A stretch of DNA of 64,000 bases from an uncultured Clostridia bacterium (GCA_944384265.1 CALWSR010000012.1:1-64000); one strand, 5' to 3'; numbered from the stretch's first letter, positions 36,181-46,145 are shown. The notes: a model not told the origin generated them from the sequence alone. A program made the numbers and translations.

Positions 36181-37048
36181 TACATTTTTGGAAAAATAAA
36201 GTATTTTATTGTCAAAAGCATTGTTATTGTGAAATCTGTTTTAAAAATAGATATTGAATTTGTCTATTTTTATTTGTGATACGTTCTTTTTATTTTAAAA
36301 TTTATGTTTCACCAATATTTAAAAATGGCAGGCCGCTTCGTGAAATAACTTGTATGTGATGCTAACAAGGCAGTGCTTGAAATGACATTAGCATATCAAA
36401 TATAGTATTTGAAGTGCATTTGTCCATGCATAAAATAGATGAAAAAATGGTAAAGTACTGCTTTGCTTCAAAAAAACAAATGTCTTTTGCCTCAAAAAGG
36501 TATTGCTTATAGGACAGCATTTGATTTTCAAAAAAGCAAAAGCAATGCCATTGCAAAAAAAAAGCATAGCCATGGTCAATGAGAATGGAGTGCTTGAAGC
36601 TATATTTATGACCGCATAAAGAAATACAATATTATAAAACATGAATTTACAATATGTTTTAAAACAGTACAAAGAAATTGATGTTGCTGTCTTTGAAAGA
36701 AGGCGGCAAAGGAAATGAGGGCTATTGCAAATGCTTCTAAATTGAGGGAGGCACTTTAAAAATCAGAGAAGAAATGTAAAGAACTGGTTTTGGCTGTAAA
36801 ATCAATGCTGTATGGATTTCTATTTCATATTGAGGTAACAGAATCTATTTTTGTAAAAGGAGTATTTTTATAGTATGATGATATTAAAATAAATGAAACA
36901 GGCCTTTTTATAACAAGAAGGCATGATAGGCCATATATCGTTTATTTGTGTTGCTGTCCTATGTCTTTTTTGTTAGGGATAATGAGAGTGTTATTGTTTT
37001 ATGTCATTTTTGCTATGCCAAGACTACGGCTATTTTTCACACATTTTT
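36181..37048. other. Gene-free region with a diverged copy of the dispersed repeat
   Basis: No gene is supported. A family member lies at about 36611-36845: the inner block TGGTTTTGGCTGTAAAATCA and the right end TTCATATTGAGGTAACAGAATC are clear, the left end is weak. Flanks TATTTATG (36603-36610) and TATTTTTG (36846-36853) match at 7 of 8 bases, a possible target duplication. Confidence 0.55.
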
Positions 37049-37082
37049 ATAAAAAGAAAAGCAGCGGTTTAGGCACCGCTGC
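37049..37082 (-). terminator. Terminator of the vWA gene
   Basis: GCAGCGGT and ACCGCTGC form the stem. On the minus strand the sequence continues TTTTCTTTTT. Confidence 0.75.
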
Positions 37083-37124
37083 ACTCCTTTTCATTGCTGT
37101 TTTCACAACAAAGCAAATGAAAAA

Positions 37125-38507
37125 TTATGAAATTGTAATGTGATTTTTGCAGCATTCAAAGTCATAATCCACATAATGCGCCATGGCTCTTGCCACAAGC
37201 TGTCTTTGTCCGCACAGTGAAGTGGTATTTTCCAGTGTGCTTAAATCCTCTGGCAATATAAAACGAATACACCGTACTTCCACATCTTTGCAATGCTCAT
37301 AATAATGTGCCGGCACAGTAATAAATTTGATTCCTCTTTTATATTCATTGCCATGCTCGTCCAGCTCATTGAGTGTGATGCACAAAGCAACCCGTTTTCT
37401 GGGACAAATATCTTTTAGCTTTACATCCAGCTGCAAAATACGTCCCACAGATTCCAAAACAGTGTCCTCCATATTGTAATATACTGTATCTTCACAGCCA
37501 TCCATTGCAATATTTATGGGCTTTGGACAATCCTCTGGAAATACCACAGCACCGCAATCCACTGTCACAACCGGGTCAGGAAAAACAACATGGTTTTGCT
37601 CCAAATCGCTGTATACAACAGAGGCGTTTACTTTTTTTATACCGGTGGTATCTGTGATATGCTCAACAACAAATTTCAATGCGGCACTTTGATTTGCTGT
37701 CACACCCAGCTGTGGAATGCTCCATTTTAATGTGGTGTCGCTTTCTTTTACAACAGTGCCTTCCTCTGCCAACAGAACAGACAAAATTTTGAAATCTGGA
37801 TTGACTGTTTCCTCTATGACAATATTGGTTGCTCCCGGCTTGGATATATTTTGGGCCAATGTTTCAAATGCCTGCTCCAAATCTTGGTCAGTGGGGGCAA
37901 TCAGCACATGGGAGGCACTGGGAGGTGTTGCCCAGTTGTCCAGTGTGGCTTCATCCACACCATCTCTGCCTACCAAGCCAATGCAGTATATGATGATGCC
38001 TGATGCTCTGGCTGCGGCAGCAACAACGTCTGGGTCTGGCCCTGCTGTGGTTTCACCATCTGTAAACATTACAATGACCTTTGCATTGGCAGATAAGGGG
38101 TCAAAAAGCTCTATAGCCTTTGTAAAGGCGTCTGCATGGTTTGTAGAGCCGCCTGCTGTCAAATCAGAAACCGCATTTTTCAGCTGGGACACAGATGTGG
38201 TAAGCGGTGTGTCCTGTGTGGCAACATCTGAAAAGCTGACAATGGCCATGCGGCTTCCACTGCCAATTTCTCCCATGGCCGCACCGCCTGTGGCTTCTGC
38301 AATGATGTCAATAAATTTGTCTGCTCCGGATTTTAAATTTTCTATGGGTGTGCCTGCCATACTGCCTGACCTGTCCAGCACCAGCACGATGTCTGTTGGG
38401 TTTGATACAATGTCAGGAGAAGCTGTCAAAGTCAATGTCACCTCCATTGTTCCGTCACAAGCAATTTCATTTGTGCTAATTGTTTTGTTGACTAAATTGA
38501 TTCCCAT
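37125..38507 (-). CDS. von Willebrand factor A domain protein
   Basis: A 460-residue protein without a signal peptide. A vWA domain (about 37-215) has an intact MIDAS: Asp45, Ser47 and Ser49 in DRSGSM, then GGSTNHADAF and MFTDGETT. A beta-rich middle (about 225-320) resembles a repeat domain found after vWA in clostridial proteins. A Cys-rich C-terminal region (about 320-460) contains many spaced cysteines (DCGAVVFPEDCP, ICPRKRVALC, HCKDVEVRC, ECCKNH). GGAGGG precedes the start. The role is unknown; vWA proteins accompany TerD clusters in many genomes, and TerD/AIM24 are encoded 7 kb away. Confidence 0.82.
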   Translation of the reverse strand: MGINLVNKTISTNEIACDGTMEVTLTLTASPDIVSNPTDIVLVLDRSGSMAGTPIENLKSGADKFIDIIAEATGGAAMGEIGSGSRMAIVSFSDVATQDTPLTTSVSQLKNAVSDLTAGGSTNHADAFTKAIELFDPLSANAKVIVMFTDGETTAGPDPDVVAAAARASGIIIYCIGLVGRDGVDEATLDNWATPPSASHVLIAPTDQDLEQAFETLAQNISKPGATNIVIEETVNPDFKILSVLLAEEGTVVKESDTTLKWSIPQLGVTANQSAALKFVVEHITDTTGIKKVNASVVYSDLEQNHVVFPDPVVTVDCGAVVFPEDCPKPINIAMDGCEDTVYYNMEDTVLESVGRILQLDVKLKDICPRKRVALCITLNELDEHGNEYKRGIKFITVPAHYYEHCKDVEVRCIRFILPEDLSTLENTTSLCGQRQLVARAMAHYVDYDFECCKNHITIS

Positions 38508-38879
38508 TTTGTTCCCTCCATATTTTATTTTTTGAACAATTTGCTTGTTCTCTATATCATATGAAAAGGGAAAAAAAGTGTGACAAGCCCTTTTAAAAAC
38601 ACAGACATATTTTGGGATGTTTTGGCTATTGTGCCATAGCTGTCATGGTGCAGCATGAGTTTATGGAGATAGGAAGCAATGTTTTTTAGAATTGCTGTTA
38701 TGAATTTTGTGAAAGAAATAGAATGAGATGAGAAAAAGGAATTTTTGAGAGAATGTAAAGGAATGATTTGTAGAGGGGAGAACAGAAGGGGTTTGGAGGT
38801 AAAAAACGAGAAAAGGCCCTTTGCATGAGAAAAGGACAAGGGAAGTTTTGGAAAGGGAAAGGGCCTAAAGAGGGCTTTT

Positions 38880-39180
38880 GAAGTGAAAAAGAATGGAAAG
38901 GCACTGGCACAAAAAGGGGGATGAAGGCGGCAAGTCTACACAGCCAAAAAACAGCCCTGTCATTTAGCTTATAAATCTGTATGAGAAAGGAGGAAATGCT
39001 TTGGAAGCAAAAAAAATGGAAGAGCTTTTTGAATTAGAAAAGGGCAGTATGATTTTGTAAGTAAAAAACATTGGTACAAAAAGGGGAATGAGGAATTGAA
39101 ACCATAGGCCTACACAGCCAAAAAAACAGCCCTATCATTTGGCTGTATAGGATAAGGCTGTGCCAGAAAGGATATGGAAA
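38880..39180. repeat. Two-unit tandem direct repeat, period about 167-174 bp
   Basis: CTACACAGCC followed by AAAAAACAGCCCT and a TCATTT block occurs at 38936 and 39110. ACAAAAAGGGG occurs at 38909 and 39076. The whole interval 38508-39260 is otherwise gene-free. Confidence 0.75.
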
Positions 39181-39260
39181 CAAAAAATAGATTGAGGCCT
39201 TTGCCAATACAAAAAAGTCAGCTAAAAAGCCATGGGACTGGCTATGCCATAAGCATACAG

Positions 39261-40394
39261 CTATGGCATAGTCAGATAGACTCCGTTTTCCTCCACTTTA
39301 TCCACCTGCATTCCCATGAGCATTGCAAAATCATATACGCTGACCCAATAATAATAGGTTGCGCCTGTATGGGTGTTGGATATTTCATTTTTATGAAAAA
39401 TTTCCATGTTTTCACCATTTTTTAAAAATGTCAGGCCCTCCTTGCCTCTTTTTACAACATATTCCTCCTCTCCAATTTTGTAGCAGGATGTTTTTTTATT
39501 TGGTAAAATGGTGTATTCGCAATGGGGATAATAAAATGTAATGATTTCCCTTTGCAAATAGTCCTCCACACCGCCGTTATAGTCAAGCTCCACACCAAAT
39601 CCAACGGGAGTATAATATATCTGGTCCTCCACATTGTATAAAAAGCAGATTTCATAATCCTCTGACAGATATGGCTCTTTGTTGATATAGAGATTGTTGA
39701 TGTATTTTTGGGGAATGGCTTTTAAGGCTTCCTCTGAAAAGCTGACGTTATGGACATTTCCCATTTCCACATCTGATTTGAAATTCATGTATAAAAGCTG
39801 GCGTGCATTGTCCTCATCCCAATCTCCCTGCTTTTCTATCATAATTTGCTGGGTTTGTCCATAATCGGTAAAGAGTGAAATTTGAAAAGGAAGCTGGTTT
39901 AATGAAACTTGGGGAATGTAGTCTTCTATCAGTGTGTATATCTCTTCCATGGCATTTATGCCATTGTCTATCTCCTCCATATGGGAAACATTATTTTTGA
40001 TGCGCACAAAGGAATCGGATAGCACATCTATTTCCACATGATATTTTTTTGCAATTTCATTTATTTCATTTGAAAAATGGGCAAAGAGCTTTTTGCAGTA
40101 ATCATTGCTCTGGGAGGTGATTTTCATACTAAAAAAAAAGGCATCTCTCTGATAATTTTCATATGTAAATACAACACCGTTGTTGTCTATGGTATATTTT
40201 TTAAATTTGTACTTTTCAGAGCGTGTTCCATTTTCCACATCTAATATCACTGCATGGGGAAGAGCTTGCTTGATATTTGCTTTGACTGCAAAGCTGCTTT
40301 GAAGCCTTCCGCAGCCCGTCAGTATTCCCATCAAAAACAAAATGGACACAACAGCTTTTACAATATGCTCCCATGATATATTTTTGTTGTACAT
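39261..40394 (-). CDS. Putative lipoprotein of unknown function
   Basis: A 377-residue exported protein. The N-terminus has Lys11/Lys15-type positive residues, a hydrophobic core (VSILFLMGI) and the lipobox LTGC, so it should be lipid-anchored on the outer face of the membrane. The rest is soluble and rich in Tyr, Asn and acidic residues. The last ~30 residues (WVSVYDFAMLMGMQVDKVEENGVYL) resemble the stalk-type repeat of clostridial surface proteins. I do not recognise the main domain. The start at 40394 follows a GGGGGG run; 41 upstream codons are open but unsupported. It is monocistronic. Confidence 0.7.
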   Translation of the reverse strand: MYNKNISWEHIVKAVVSILFLMGILTGCGRLQSSFAVKANIKQALPHAVILDVENGTRSEKYKFKKYTIDNNGVVFTYENYQRDAFFFSMKITSQSNDYCKKLFAHFSNEINEIAKKYHVEIDVLSDSFVRIKNNVSHMEEIDNGINAMEEIYTLIEDYIPQVSLNQLPFQISLFTDYGQTQQIMIEKQGDWDEDNARQLLYMNFKSDVEMGNVHNVSFSEEALKAIPQKYINNLYINKEPYLSEDYEICFLYNVEDQIYYTPVGFGVELDYNGGVEDYLQREIITFYYPHCEYTILPNKKTSCYKIGEEEYVVKRGKEGLTFLKNGENMEIFHKNEISNTHTGATYYYWVSVYDFAMLMGMQVDKVEENGVYLTMP

Positions 40395-40795
40395 GGCACT
40401 GCCCCCCTCATAAAATATGGTTATATACATTATACTAATACCATAGAGGCCCTGCAACAATGAAATGAACTGGCCAAAGAAGAAAAGAGGAAAAAGCCGC
40501 CCATAGAAAACTGCCATGAAATGAATGGAGTATGTTTCCCGGATATAGGCTCATTTTGTATATTTCTATGTCACAGGGCATTCCCGTTTTGTAAAATGGA
40601 TATGAGGACAGCAATGGAGCCAATCCATTCTGGAAACAAAATAGGGTGAAATATTTGTTTTTTACAGGCCATTACAATGTAAAAATGGTATTGCGGTGCT
40701 ATGTTTGAAAATAAAATGCATTTATAGTGACAAATGTTTGTTTGCACCTTCTCCAATATATGCTTAGGAAAGAAACTGCAAACATTGCCATAATA
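40395..40795. other. Gene-free spacer
   Basis: 400 bp between two minus-strand genes. I see no gene or repeat. Confidence 0.4.
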
Positions 40796-41140
40796 TCAAT
40801 GCTTTGGGGAGGATTCCTCCACATCAATCCGTTCAATTTTGAAAATCACTGGGCGGGTGCCGTCATTACAGCAGGCAATCATCATTTTTTCATCATTTGT
40901 CCAGCCATTCATAATAGAGCCGCCTTGCAGTGCGGCATAAACATATCGGCTGATGGCGTCCCATGCCTCCCCGCAAAATTTTCCGTCCAGCATATGAAAA
41001 AAATCATTTTGCCCCACTATAAATTCCTGTCCCACCTCAAATAGAAAACAGGGGCCGGATTTGGGGTCTGCTAAATACTGCTCCTGTAAATCCTGAAAAC
41101 ATTCTTTGCGAAGTACTGTGATTTTGCATTTATGCTCCAT
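40796..41140 (-). CDS. TIGR04076 family protein
   Basis: A 114-residue cytosolic protein. It opens MEHKCKITVLRKECFQDLQE and has GPCFLFEVGQEFIV and CGEAWDAISRYVYAALQGG, the pattern of the TIGR04076 family common in anaerobes. The function is unknown; conserved cysteines suggest metal binding. AAAAAGGAG precedes the start. A MITE-like element with a perfect 8-bp target duplication ends 24 bp upstream of the start codon, so transcription must enter through it. Confidence 0.78.
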   Translation of the reverse strand: MEHKCKITVLRKECFQDLQEQYLADPKSGPCFLFEVGQEFIVGQNDFFHMLDGKFCGEAWDAISRYVYAALQGGSIMNGWTNDEKMMIACCNDGTRPVIFKIERIDVEESSPKH

Positions 41141-41164
41141 AAAAACACTCCTTTTTGATTTTAT

Positions 41165-41368
41165 GATTCTGTTACTTTTATATGAAATAGAAAGCTATGA
41201 AACATTGACTTTACGGCTAAAACCCACTCCTTACATTTTTGTCAACCCAAAGCAAGGGAGTTTGCAGCAGCTTCAAGCGTTTTGTCTACTTTCTTTTCAT
41301 AAAGCAATGTCAATCTCATTGTTCTATTTTTCATACCATATCATTTTTCATATTAACCCAATACATCC
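41165..41368 (-). mobile_element. MITE-like element copy with perfect 8-bp target duplication
   Basis: A 204-bp element nearly identical to the one at 21028, in opposite orientation. Ends are GATTCTGTTACTTTTATATG and, at the right, CATATTAACCCAATACATCC. Flanks are GATTTTAT at 41157-41164 and 41369-41376. It contains a TTGACA on the minus strand (from the block TTGACAAAAATGTAAGG) that faces the downstream gene, with only a weak -10 match at 17 bp. Confidence 0.82.
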
Positions 41369-41376
41369 GATTTTAT

Positions 41377-41844
41377 ATTCTGTTATTGCTTCTGTATTTT
41401 GTTATTTTTATTTTATTATAGAGAACATGGCATTACTGTTAAAAACATATATTGTGCTAAAAACCGTCAGATAATGCTTTTGCATTCTGTTGTTTTTCTA
41501 TGAAAGAGAAGGTATGGCATTTACAGTAAAGATGTTTTTTGCATGACCACTTTTGCAAAGCCATTCCAATATCATTTTTGAATAAAGGACTGCAAAAATA
41601 TAGCAATGCCACCATGGTTTTTTGGTTTCCATAAAGCAGTATCCATTCTAATATTCTATTTTGATTACAGTACCATATTATGGAGAAGCCCATTCTGATT
41701 TCACCATGAAGATTTTCTATCATCTGTCTATAAGCATGACATATTTGATACTGCATCTGATTTTTATGAATGATGTATTGCTGCAATCCGCCATAGCACC
41801 ATGGAGGGTATGGAAATGGGCTGTGCAGTATGGAAAATATCTGC
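41377..41844. other. Gene-free spacer
   Basis: About 470 bp. A 137-codon minus-strand open frame (41457-41870) overlaps the reductase end, but lacks a ribosome site and any recognisable features. Confidence 0.4.
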
Positions 41845-42384
41845 TCATTTGACTGCTCTTCCCATTTCATAGGCTTTTTTTGGATAATCTGTTTTTTCTA
41901 TATCCTCTCTGCTGTAACAGCCATAGGCCAGCAATGTGCCTGCATTTTGCCAGCCCAGATAATGCAGGGTTTCCTCATAGCTTCCCACCACGCCATTCAT
42001 AATCCTTTCTTCATCGCTGGCGGCAGTGACAATCAGTATGGCTTTTTTATTTTTGTGGCGGAGCAGGTCGTCTATGCCATGAAAGCGGTCAATGACTGTT
42101 TTGATTTGCGCCGACATCCCATGATAATAAAGAGGCGTGACAAACACCACCATATCTGCATTTTTTAATGCTTCATACAATGGGGTCATACTGTCGTGGA
42201 AAACACAGGGGTTTTTACCCATACCACATACGTCACAGCCTATACAGGGATGAACCTTTTCAAATGCGCCATGAAACAAAAAAACATTGTTTTTTCCCTC
42301 TTTTGCACCCTGCAAAAACCGCTCTGTCAGCAGTGCCGATGTGCCTTTTTTGTGAGGGCTTCCTGTAATGACAACCATATTCAT
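41845..42384 (-). CDS. NAD(P)H-dependent FMN reductase (flavodoxin family)
   Basis: A 179-residue flavodoxin-fold oxidoreductase. The FMN phosphate loop ITGSPHKKGTSALL is at the N-terminus. The segment PCIGCDVCGMGKNPC has the Cys spacing of the iron-sulfur flavoprotein-like group, and TPLYYHGMSAQIKTVIDRF is the FMN-contact region. AGGAGG precedes the start. It is divergent from a Crp/Fnr regulator with a shared control region. Confidence 0.85.
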   Translation of the reverse strand: MNMVVITGSPHKKGTSALLTERFLQGAKEGKNNVFLFHGAFEKVHPCIGCDVCGMGKNPCVFHDSMTPLYEALKNADMVVFVTPLYYHGMSAQIKTVIDRFHGIDDLLRHKNKKAILIVTAASDEERIMNGVVGSYEETLHYLGWQNAGTLLAYGCYSREDIEKTDYPKKAYEMGRAVK

Positions 42385-42409
42385 ATTTTTTTCCTCCTAT
42401 TTTGATGAT

Positions 42410-42420
42410 GCAGTGTGAAA
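42410..42420 (+). promoter_or_regulatory. Putative operator half, left
   Basis: GCAGTGTGAAA at 42410-42420 is repeated in inverted orientation as TTTTACACTGC at 42513-42523. One copy lies near each start in the divergent intergenic region, so they may be regulator sites. Confidence 0.35.
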
Positions 42421-42536
42421 GGGATACGCTCCCCAATATAGTAGTATGAAATTTAGGATTCCCTTTTTTGCATTGCATGGACCCAAGAGCCATGAAAAAA
42501 GGGCAGATTTTGTTTTACACTGCATTTTTTATTCCA

Positions 42537-42565
42537 TTGAAAAAAGCACTCTGCCATGATACAAT
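42537..42565 (+). promoter_or_regulatory. Promoter of the Crp/Fnr gene
   Basis: TTGAAA (42537-42542) and TACAAT (42560-42565), 17-bp spacer, immediately downstream of the inverted GCAGTGT site. Confidence 0.65.
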
Positions 42566-42591
42566 CAGAATATAGATGGGAAGGTGGTACT

Positions 42592-43263
42592 ATGCTGAAG
42601 CCAAGATATTTTTTTGCAGAGGATTTTAAAGCATTTTATGACTATTTTTTGTCACAGCCTCATTTGAAAAAGTCATTTCAAAAAGGGGATTATCTATGGA
42701 AGCCGGGACAGCCCTATGAAAAAATTCATTACATCATTTCCGGAGCGGCAATACATTTTGCCGACCATGAAATGGGAAGGCGAAAAATCATAAGCTTTCA
42801 TGGTGCAGGCACAGTTTTTCCCGGTTATCGTCAGCATGATTATAAAATTGAGCTTTCGCTGATTACAATGGCATTGACAGATATGCGGGTGCTGGAGTTT
42901 ACAAAGGAGCAGTTTCAAAATATGTTTCAATCCAACACAATGCTGAGTGAACAGGTGGTAAACTGGTATTCTATGTATATCAACCGTTTTCTTTTTGAAA
43001 CAATACATCAGGAATACAATCCATCTCTTATCAAAATATGCAATTTGCTCTATCTTCTTACCATCAATCAGCCCACAGGCGTTGGCTCTGTGATTGATAT
43101 GACACAGGAGGAGCTGGGGGAAATATTAGGGCTGAGCCGTATACAAATTACCAGAGGACTTTCTGCACTGCGCAGGCAAAGCATTATTTCCACTGCTCGA
43201 GGAAGGGTTTCTGTCATCAATCTGTCTGCTTTGGCAGAGCTATGCTCATCAGAAGCCATTTGA
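42592..43263 (+). CDS. Crp/Fnr-family transcription regulator
   Basis: A 223-residue regulator with an N-terminal cyclic-nucleotide-binding-like barrel (about 30-120; KSFQKGDYLWKPGQPYEKIHYIISG) and a C-terminal HTH (MTQEELGEILGLSRIQITRGLSALRR). There is no Fnr-type N-terminal cysteine cluster, so it should not bind an iron-sulfur cluster that way. The effector is unknown. The start at 42592 follows GGAAGGTGG. Divergence from the FMN reductase suggests it controls that gene. Confidence 0.85.
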   Translation: MLKPRYFFAEDFKAFYDYFLSQPHLKKSFQKGDYLWKPGQPYEKIHYIISGAAIHFADHEMGRRKIISFHGAGTVFPGYRQHDYKIELSLITMALTDMRVLEFTKEQFQNMFQSNTMLSEQVVNWYSMYINRFLFETIHQEYNPSLIKICNLLYLLTINQPTGVGSVIDMTQEELGEILGLSRIQITRGLSALRRQSIISTARGRVSVINLSALAELCSSEAI

Positions 43264-43589
43264 AGCTTTTTTCCATACATATTATACAGCTTTTCAATGG
43301 ATGTGGTCTGTTTCAAATGATATATAATTTGTGTGATTGAAAAAAATGCTGTGTCCCTTTGAAGCTTTGTTTGTGTTCTGAGATGAAAAATAGACCTTTG
43401 AAAAAGCTATGAAAAAAACAAAGTGTTTGAAAAAGGAAGGCTATAACGGCGTTCTTTTTTTGAAAATGACAGTTTGTGTTTGAGAGCAAAATAAAAATCT
43501 CTATCATTGGGATTTGTTTTCAATGAATATGCTTGTGTCATTTGTCTGCAACGAAAATGAAGGGACTGCCAAAGTAAATAAAATGGGGA
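43264..43589. other. Gene-free spacer
   Basis: No gene seen. It leads into the three-unit tandem repeat. Confidence 0.4.
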
Positions 43590-44060
43590 AGTGCTTTTAA
43601 AATTCTCTGTTTAGCAGGCCTTTTTTTATGAAATGCTTATGTTTTTTGTATGAGAAATGTTAGTTGTAAGAAATGGTAAAATGTCCTTTTCTTTTCTGTT
43701 AAAAAAGCTTTTTAAGCAATGCTTATATTTTTAGCATAAGAAATGGCGGTGGCAAAAAGGAAAAAAGTTTTTTAAATTCCCTGTTTAGTAGGCTTTTTTT
43801 ATGAAATGCTTATGTTTTTTATATGAGAAATGTTAGTTGTAAGAAATGGTAAAATATCTTTTTCTGTTCCGTTGAAAAAGCTTTTTAAGCAATGCTTATA
43901 TTTTTAGCATAAGAAATGGTGGTGGCAAAAAGAGAAAAAATTTTTTAAATTCCCTGTTTAGAAAGCTTTTTTATGAAATGCTTATGTTTTTTGTATGAGA
44001 AATGTTAGCCATAAAAAATGGTAAAATGTTTTTTTCTCATCTAGCAAGCTTTTTTCATAA
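43590..44060. repeat. Three-unit tandem direct repeat, period 172-173 bp
   Basis: ATGAAATGCTTATGTTTTTT occurs at 43628, 43801 and 43973. GCAATGCTTATATTTTTAGC and AAATTCCCTGTTTAG recur in step between them. The unit is very AT-rich and non-coding. Confidence 0.9.
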
Positions 44061-44088
44061 AACATCAGCCTAAAAGCCACTATTGCAG

Positions 44089-44421
44089 TTATGATGCCTT
44101 TGGAAAAACCAATGTACAATTTTTCAATTCTTTTTCCGTATCCTTTTCCGAAATCAAAATTTGTGCTGACTGATACAAATCATTTTCTATAAATTTTTGT
44201 TTTTGAAACAATGCGGCAATAAAAGGCCAGCTTTCATCTGCCGATGCTGTTTTCAGCCAAATACCCATAATAGGGGCATAGTCTTCACCTATATAGGTAT
44301 ATCCATTGTATTGTATGGCCCCATTAGACGCTTCTTCAATACATTTAGGGATAACATAGCACAAATCAGTATCTGGATTTTCCAGCTTTTTTGGGTCTAA
44401 CAAAATGACAATGGTTTGCAT
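44089..44421 (-). CDS. Conserved-looking hypothetical protein
   Basis: A 110-residue cytosolic protein (MQTIVILLDPKKLENPDTDL...). A good TGGAGG site precedes the start, and composition is normal for a gene. I do not recognise the family. It has no membrane segment. The mixed alpha/beta pattern with GYTYIGEDYAPIMGIWLKT in the middle is compatible with a small regulatory or immunity-type protein, but that is not supported further. Confidence 0.6.
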   Translation of the reverse strand: MQTIVILLDPKKLENPDTDLCYVIPKCIEEASNGAIQYNGYTYIGEDYAPIMGIWLKTASADESWPFIAALFQKQKFIENDLYQSAQILISEKDTEKELKNCTLVFPKAS

Positions 44422-45032
44422 ATTTTTTCCTCCATAAAAAAATGAAATTTTAATCTGTTGTTTTGTTTTTTCATATTAATGGCAAAATCAGCAATGATGC
44501 CTATAAAAAATGCGAAAGCATAATACAGTTTTTTGCCGCTGTCATTGTATTATGTACCATACCATTGGAAGCCGTCTATGGATATTTTGCTACTATGTCA
44601 TATTACCAAAATTGTTTTGAACAGATTTTATGTGAAATCTCCTTCAGTATGTTTGAATCAAAATAGAAGTATTTTATGAAAAAAAGGGGGTATCATAATA
44701 AAGAAAAAACAGCTTTATTTCACTGCAACACAATTTCTGTCCATATAAAATCCGGCCATTTATATGCAAAAAGCAACACATGGCTTTACATATGTGATTG
44801 ATAGGGACAGCGCAGCAGCAAAAGGAAAATGCCGTTATGGCCCCATCCAAAATGTGCTTATATCCCTTTCTATATTTTTCTAAATACAAAATAAAAAGCC
44901 GTCACGCAGCTTGGCAACCATGCTGCCCACAGCCAAAAAGGGGCTGCAAAAAAATATGCTACACTCCATATACGCACAGACAAAAACAAAACCATGGGAA
45001 CAAAAAAACGACCCTGCCCATATTTGAAGGGC
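44422..45032. other. Gene-free spacer
   Basis: About 610 bp. Short open frames only, without ribosome sites. Confidence 0.4.
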
Positions 45033-45055
45033 AAAAGGGGAGAGCAGCTCTCCCC
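45033..45055 (-). terminator. Terminator of cheX-cheY
   Basis: GGGGAGAGC and GCTCTCCCC form a perfect stem. On the minus strand TTTT follows. Confidence 0.7.
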
Positions 45056-45076
45056 TGGGGACGATGCATAACAATG

Positions 45077-45439
45077 TCAGCCCAACATTTTATCAAAGGC
45101 CTTTATCAATTCCTCTTTATCAAATGGTTTAAATATAAAATTGGTGATGCCAAGCTTGGCCGCTTCATCTACCGTATCATCATAAGCCAAAGAGCTGACA
45201 ATAATGATTTTGGCATCCTTCCATTTTCCTAAAATCAGCTTTGATGTTTCAAGACCGGTCAGACCGGGCAGTATGATATCCATTGTTACGATATCCGGCA
45301 TAAGCTCTGCATACATTTTAAAAGCCTCCTGGCCGTTTTTGGCATGGCCTACGGCTTCATAATCTGTGCCTGAAAGCATATGTTTAATTTCCTTGTAAGT
45401 AAATATTGAATCATCCACTATTAATACTTTTTTGCTCAT
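45077..45439 (-). CDS. CheY-like single-domain response regulator
   Basis: A 120-residue receiver-only protein. The acidic pocket VDDS, the phospho-acceptor Asp in VTMDIILPG, the Ser in IIVSSLA and the Lys in FIFKPFD are all in place. TGGAGG lies before the start at 45439; the open frame upstream overlaps the cheX end and is not coding. It follows a CheX gene by 31 bp, so the pair forms a signal and phosphatase unit for motility control. Confidence 0.87.
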   Translation of the reverse strand: MSKKVLIVDDSIFTYKEIKHMLSGTDYEAVGHAKNGQEAFKMYAELMPDIVTMDIILPGLTGLETSKLILGKWKDAKIIIVSSLAYDDTVDEAAKLGITNFIFKPFDKEELIKAFDKMLG

Positions 45440-45470
45440 ATTTGCCTCCATGATATTATATTTGAATTTT

Positions 45471-45929
45471 TTATAATTGCAGCGCCTCAATTTTAGCCGA
45501 GCCATAATAATAATTATAAAGCTTTTGATATTGTACAAAATGGCTGTCAGGGCAGCATATACCGTCACCCTTTATCACTGTGGGAACGGAGAAATAGGTT
45601 TTTAAATAAAACTCTTTGTTTATGGCAGATATCACATGGCCGCAGAGTATGTTAAAATACTCGCTGGTATAAACCAAAACTTCCTCCTCATCCAAGGGCT
45701 GTCTGCCATGGGTCATATTTTCTGCTATGGCCCTTAAAACGGACTTGTCTGTGCAAAAGGAGAGCATCATTTGATAATCGCCGCTTGTGGTTGAAAAAAT
45801 GGTATAGGGCTTTTCAAAATTGCCAAAAGCTTCGCCTTTTTCCACAAAAACGTCGATTTTTGCCACTCGCTTTGATATATCTTTTACTGAGCTGTCAATA
45901 ATTTCAGATATGTCATAGGCTTGAAGCAT
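45471..45929 (-). CDS. cheX: CheX-like chemotaxis phosphatase
   Basis: A 152-residue protein of the CheC/CheX/FliY phosphatase fold. The catalytic E-x-x-N signature is visible as EYFNILCGHVISAIN. Members dephosphorylate CheY-P. GGAGGG precedes the start. It heads the cheX-cheY unit and is divergent from fapA. Confidence 0.8.
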   Translation of the reverse strand: MLQAYDISEIIDSSVKDISKRVAKIDVFVEKGEAFGNFEKPYTIFSTTSGDYQMMLSFCTDKSVLRAIAENMTHGRQPLDEEEVLVYTSEYFNILCGHVISAINKEFYLKTYFSVPTVIKGDGICCPDSHFVQYQKLYNYYYGSAKIEALQL

Positions 45930-46050
45930 TTTCTATCCCTCCAATAAAAAAATAAAGTAATAATCACTTATATTATAATCAGAAATTTTGTTTTTTTCAA
46001 TAATAATTGCCAAATAAAATAAAAAATGTTAAATACATAACAATTCAAAA

Positions 46051-46079
46051 TTGACATAGGACAATATTGTATTTATAAT
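46051..46079 (+). promoter_or_regulatory. Consensus promoter of fapA
   Basis: TTGACA (46051-46056) and TATAAT (46074-46079), 17-bp spacer: a perfect sigma-A match 67 bp before the start codon. Confidence 0.85.
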
Positions 46080-46145
46080 AAAATATATAAGGTAAGGGGT
46101 TATTAAAAAAATGTAAAGAATAAAGAATGAATATGAGGTTATGTT

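Noticed and set aside
41457..41870. 137-codon minus-strand gene downstream of the FMN reductase
   Set aside because: It starts inside the reductase end, has no ribosome site, an odd Cys/Gln/Ile-rich composition and no recognisable family.
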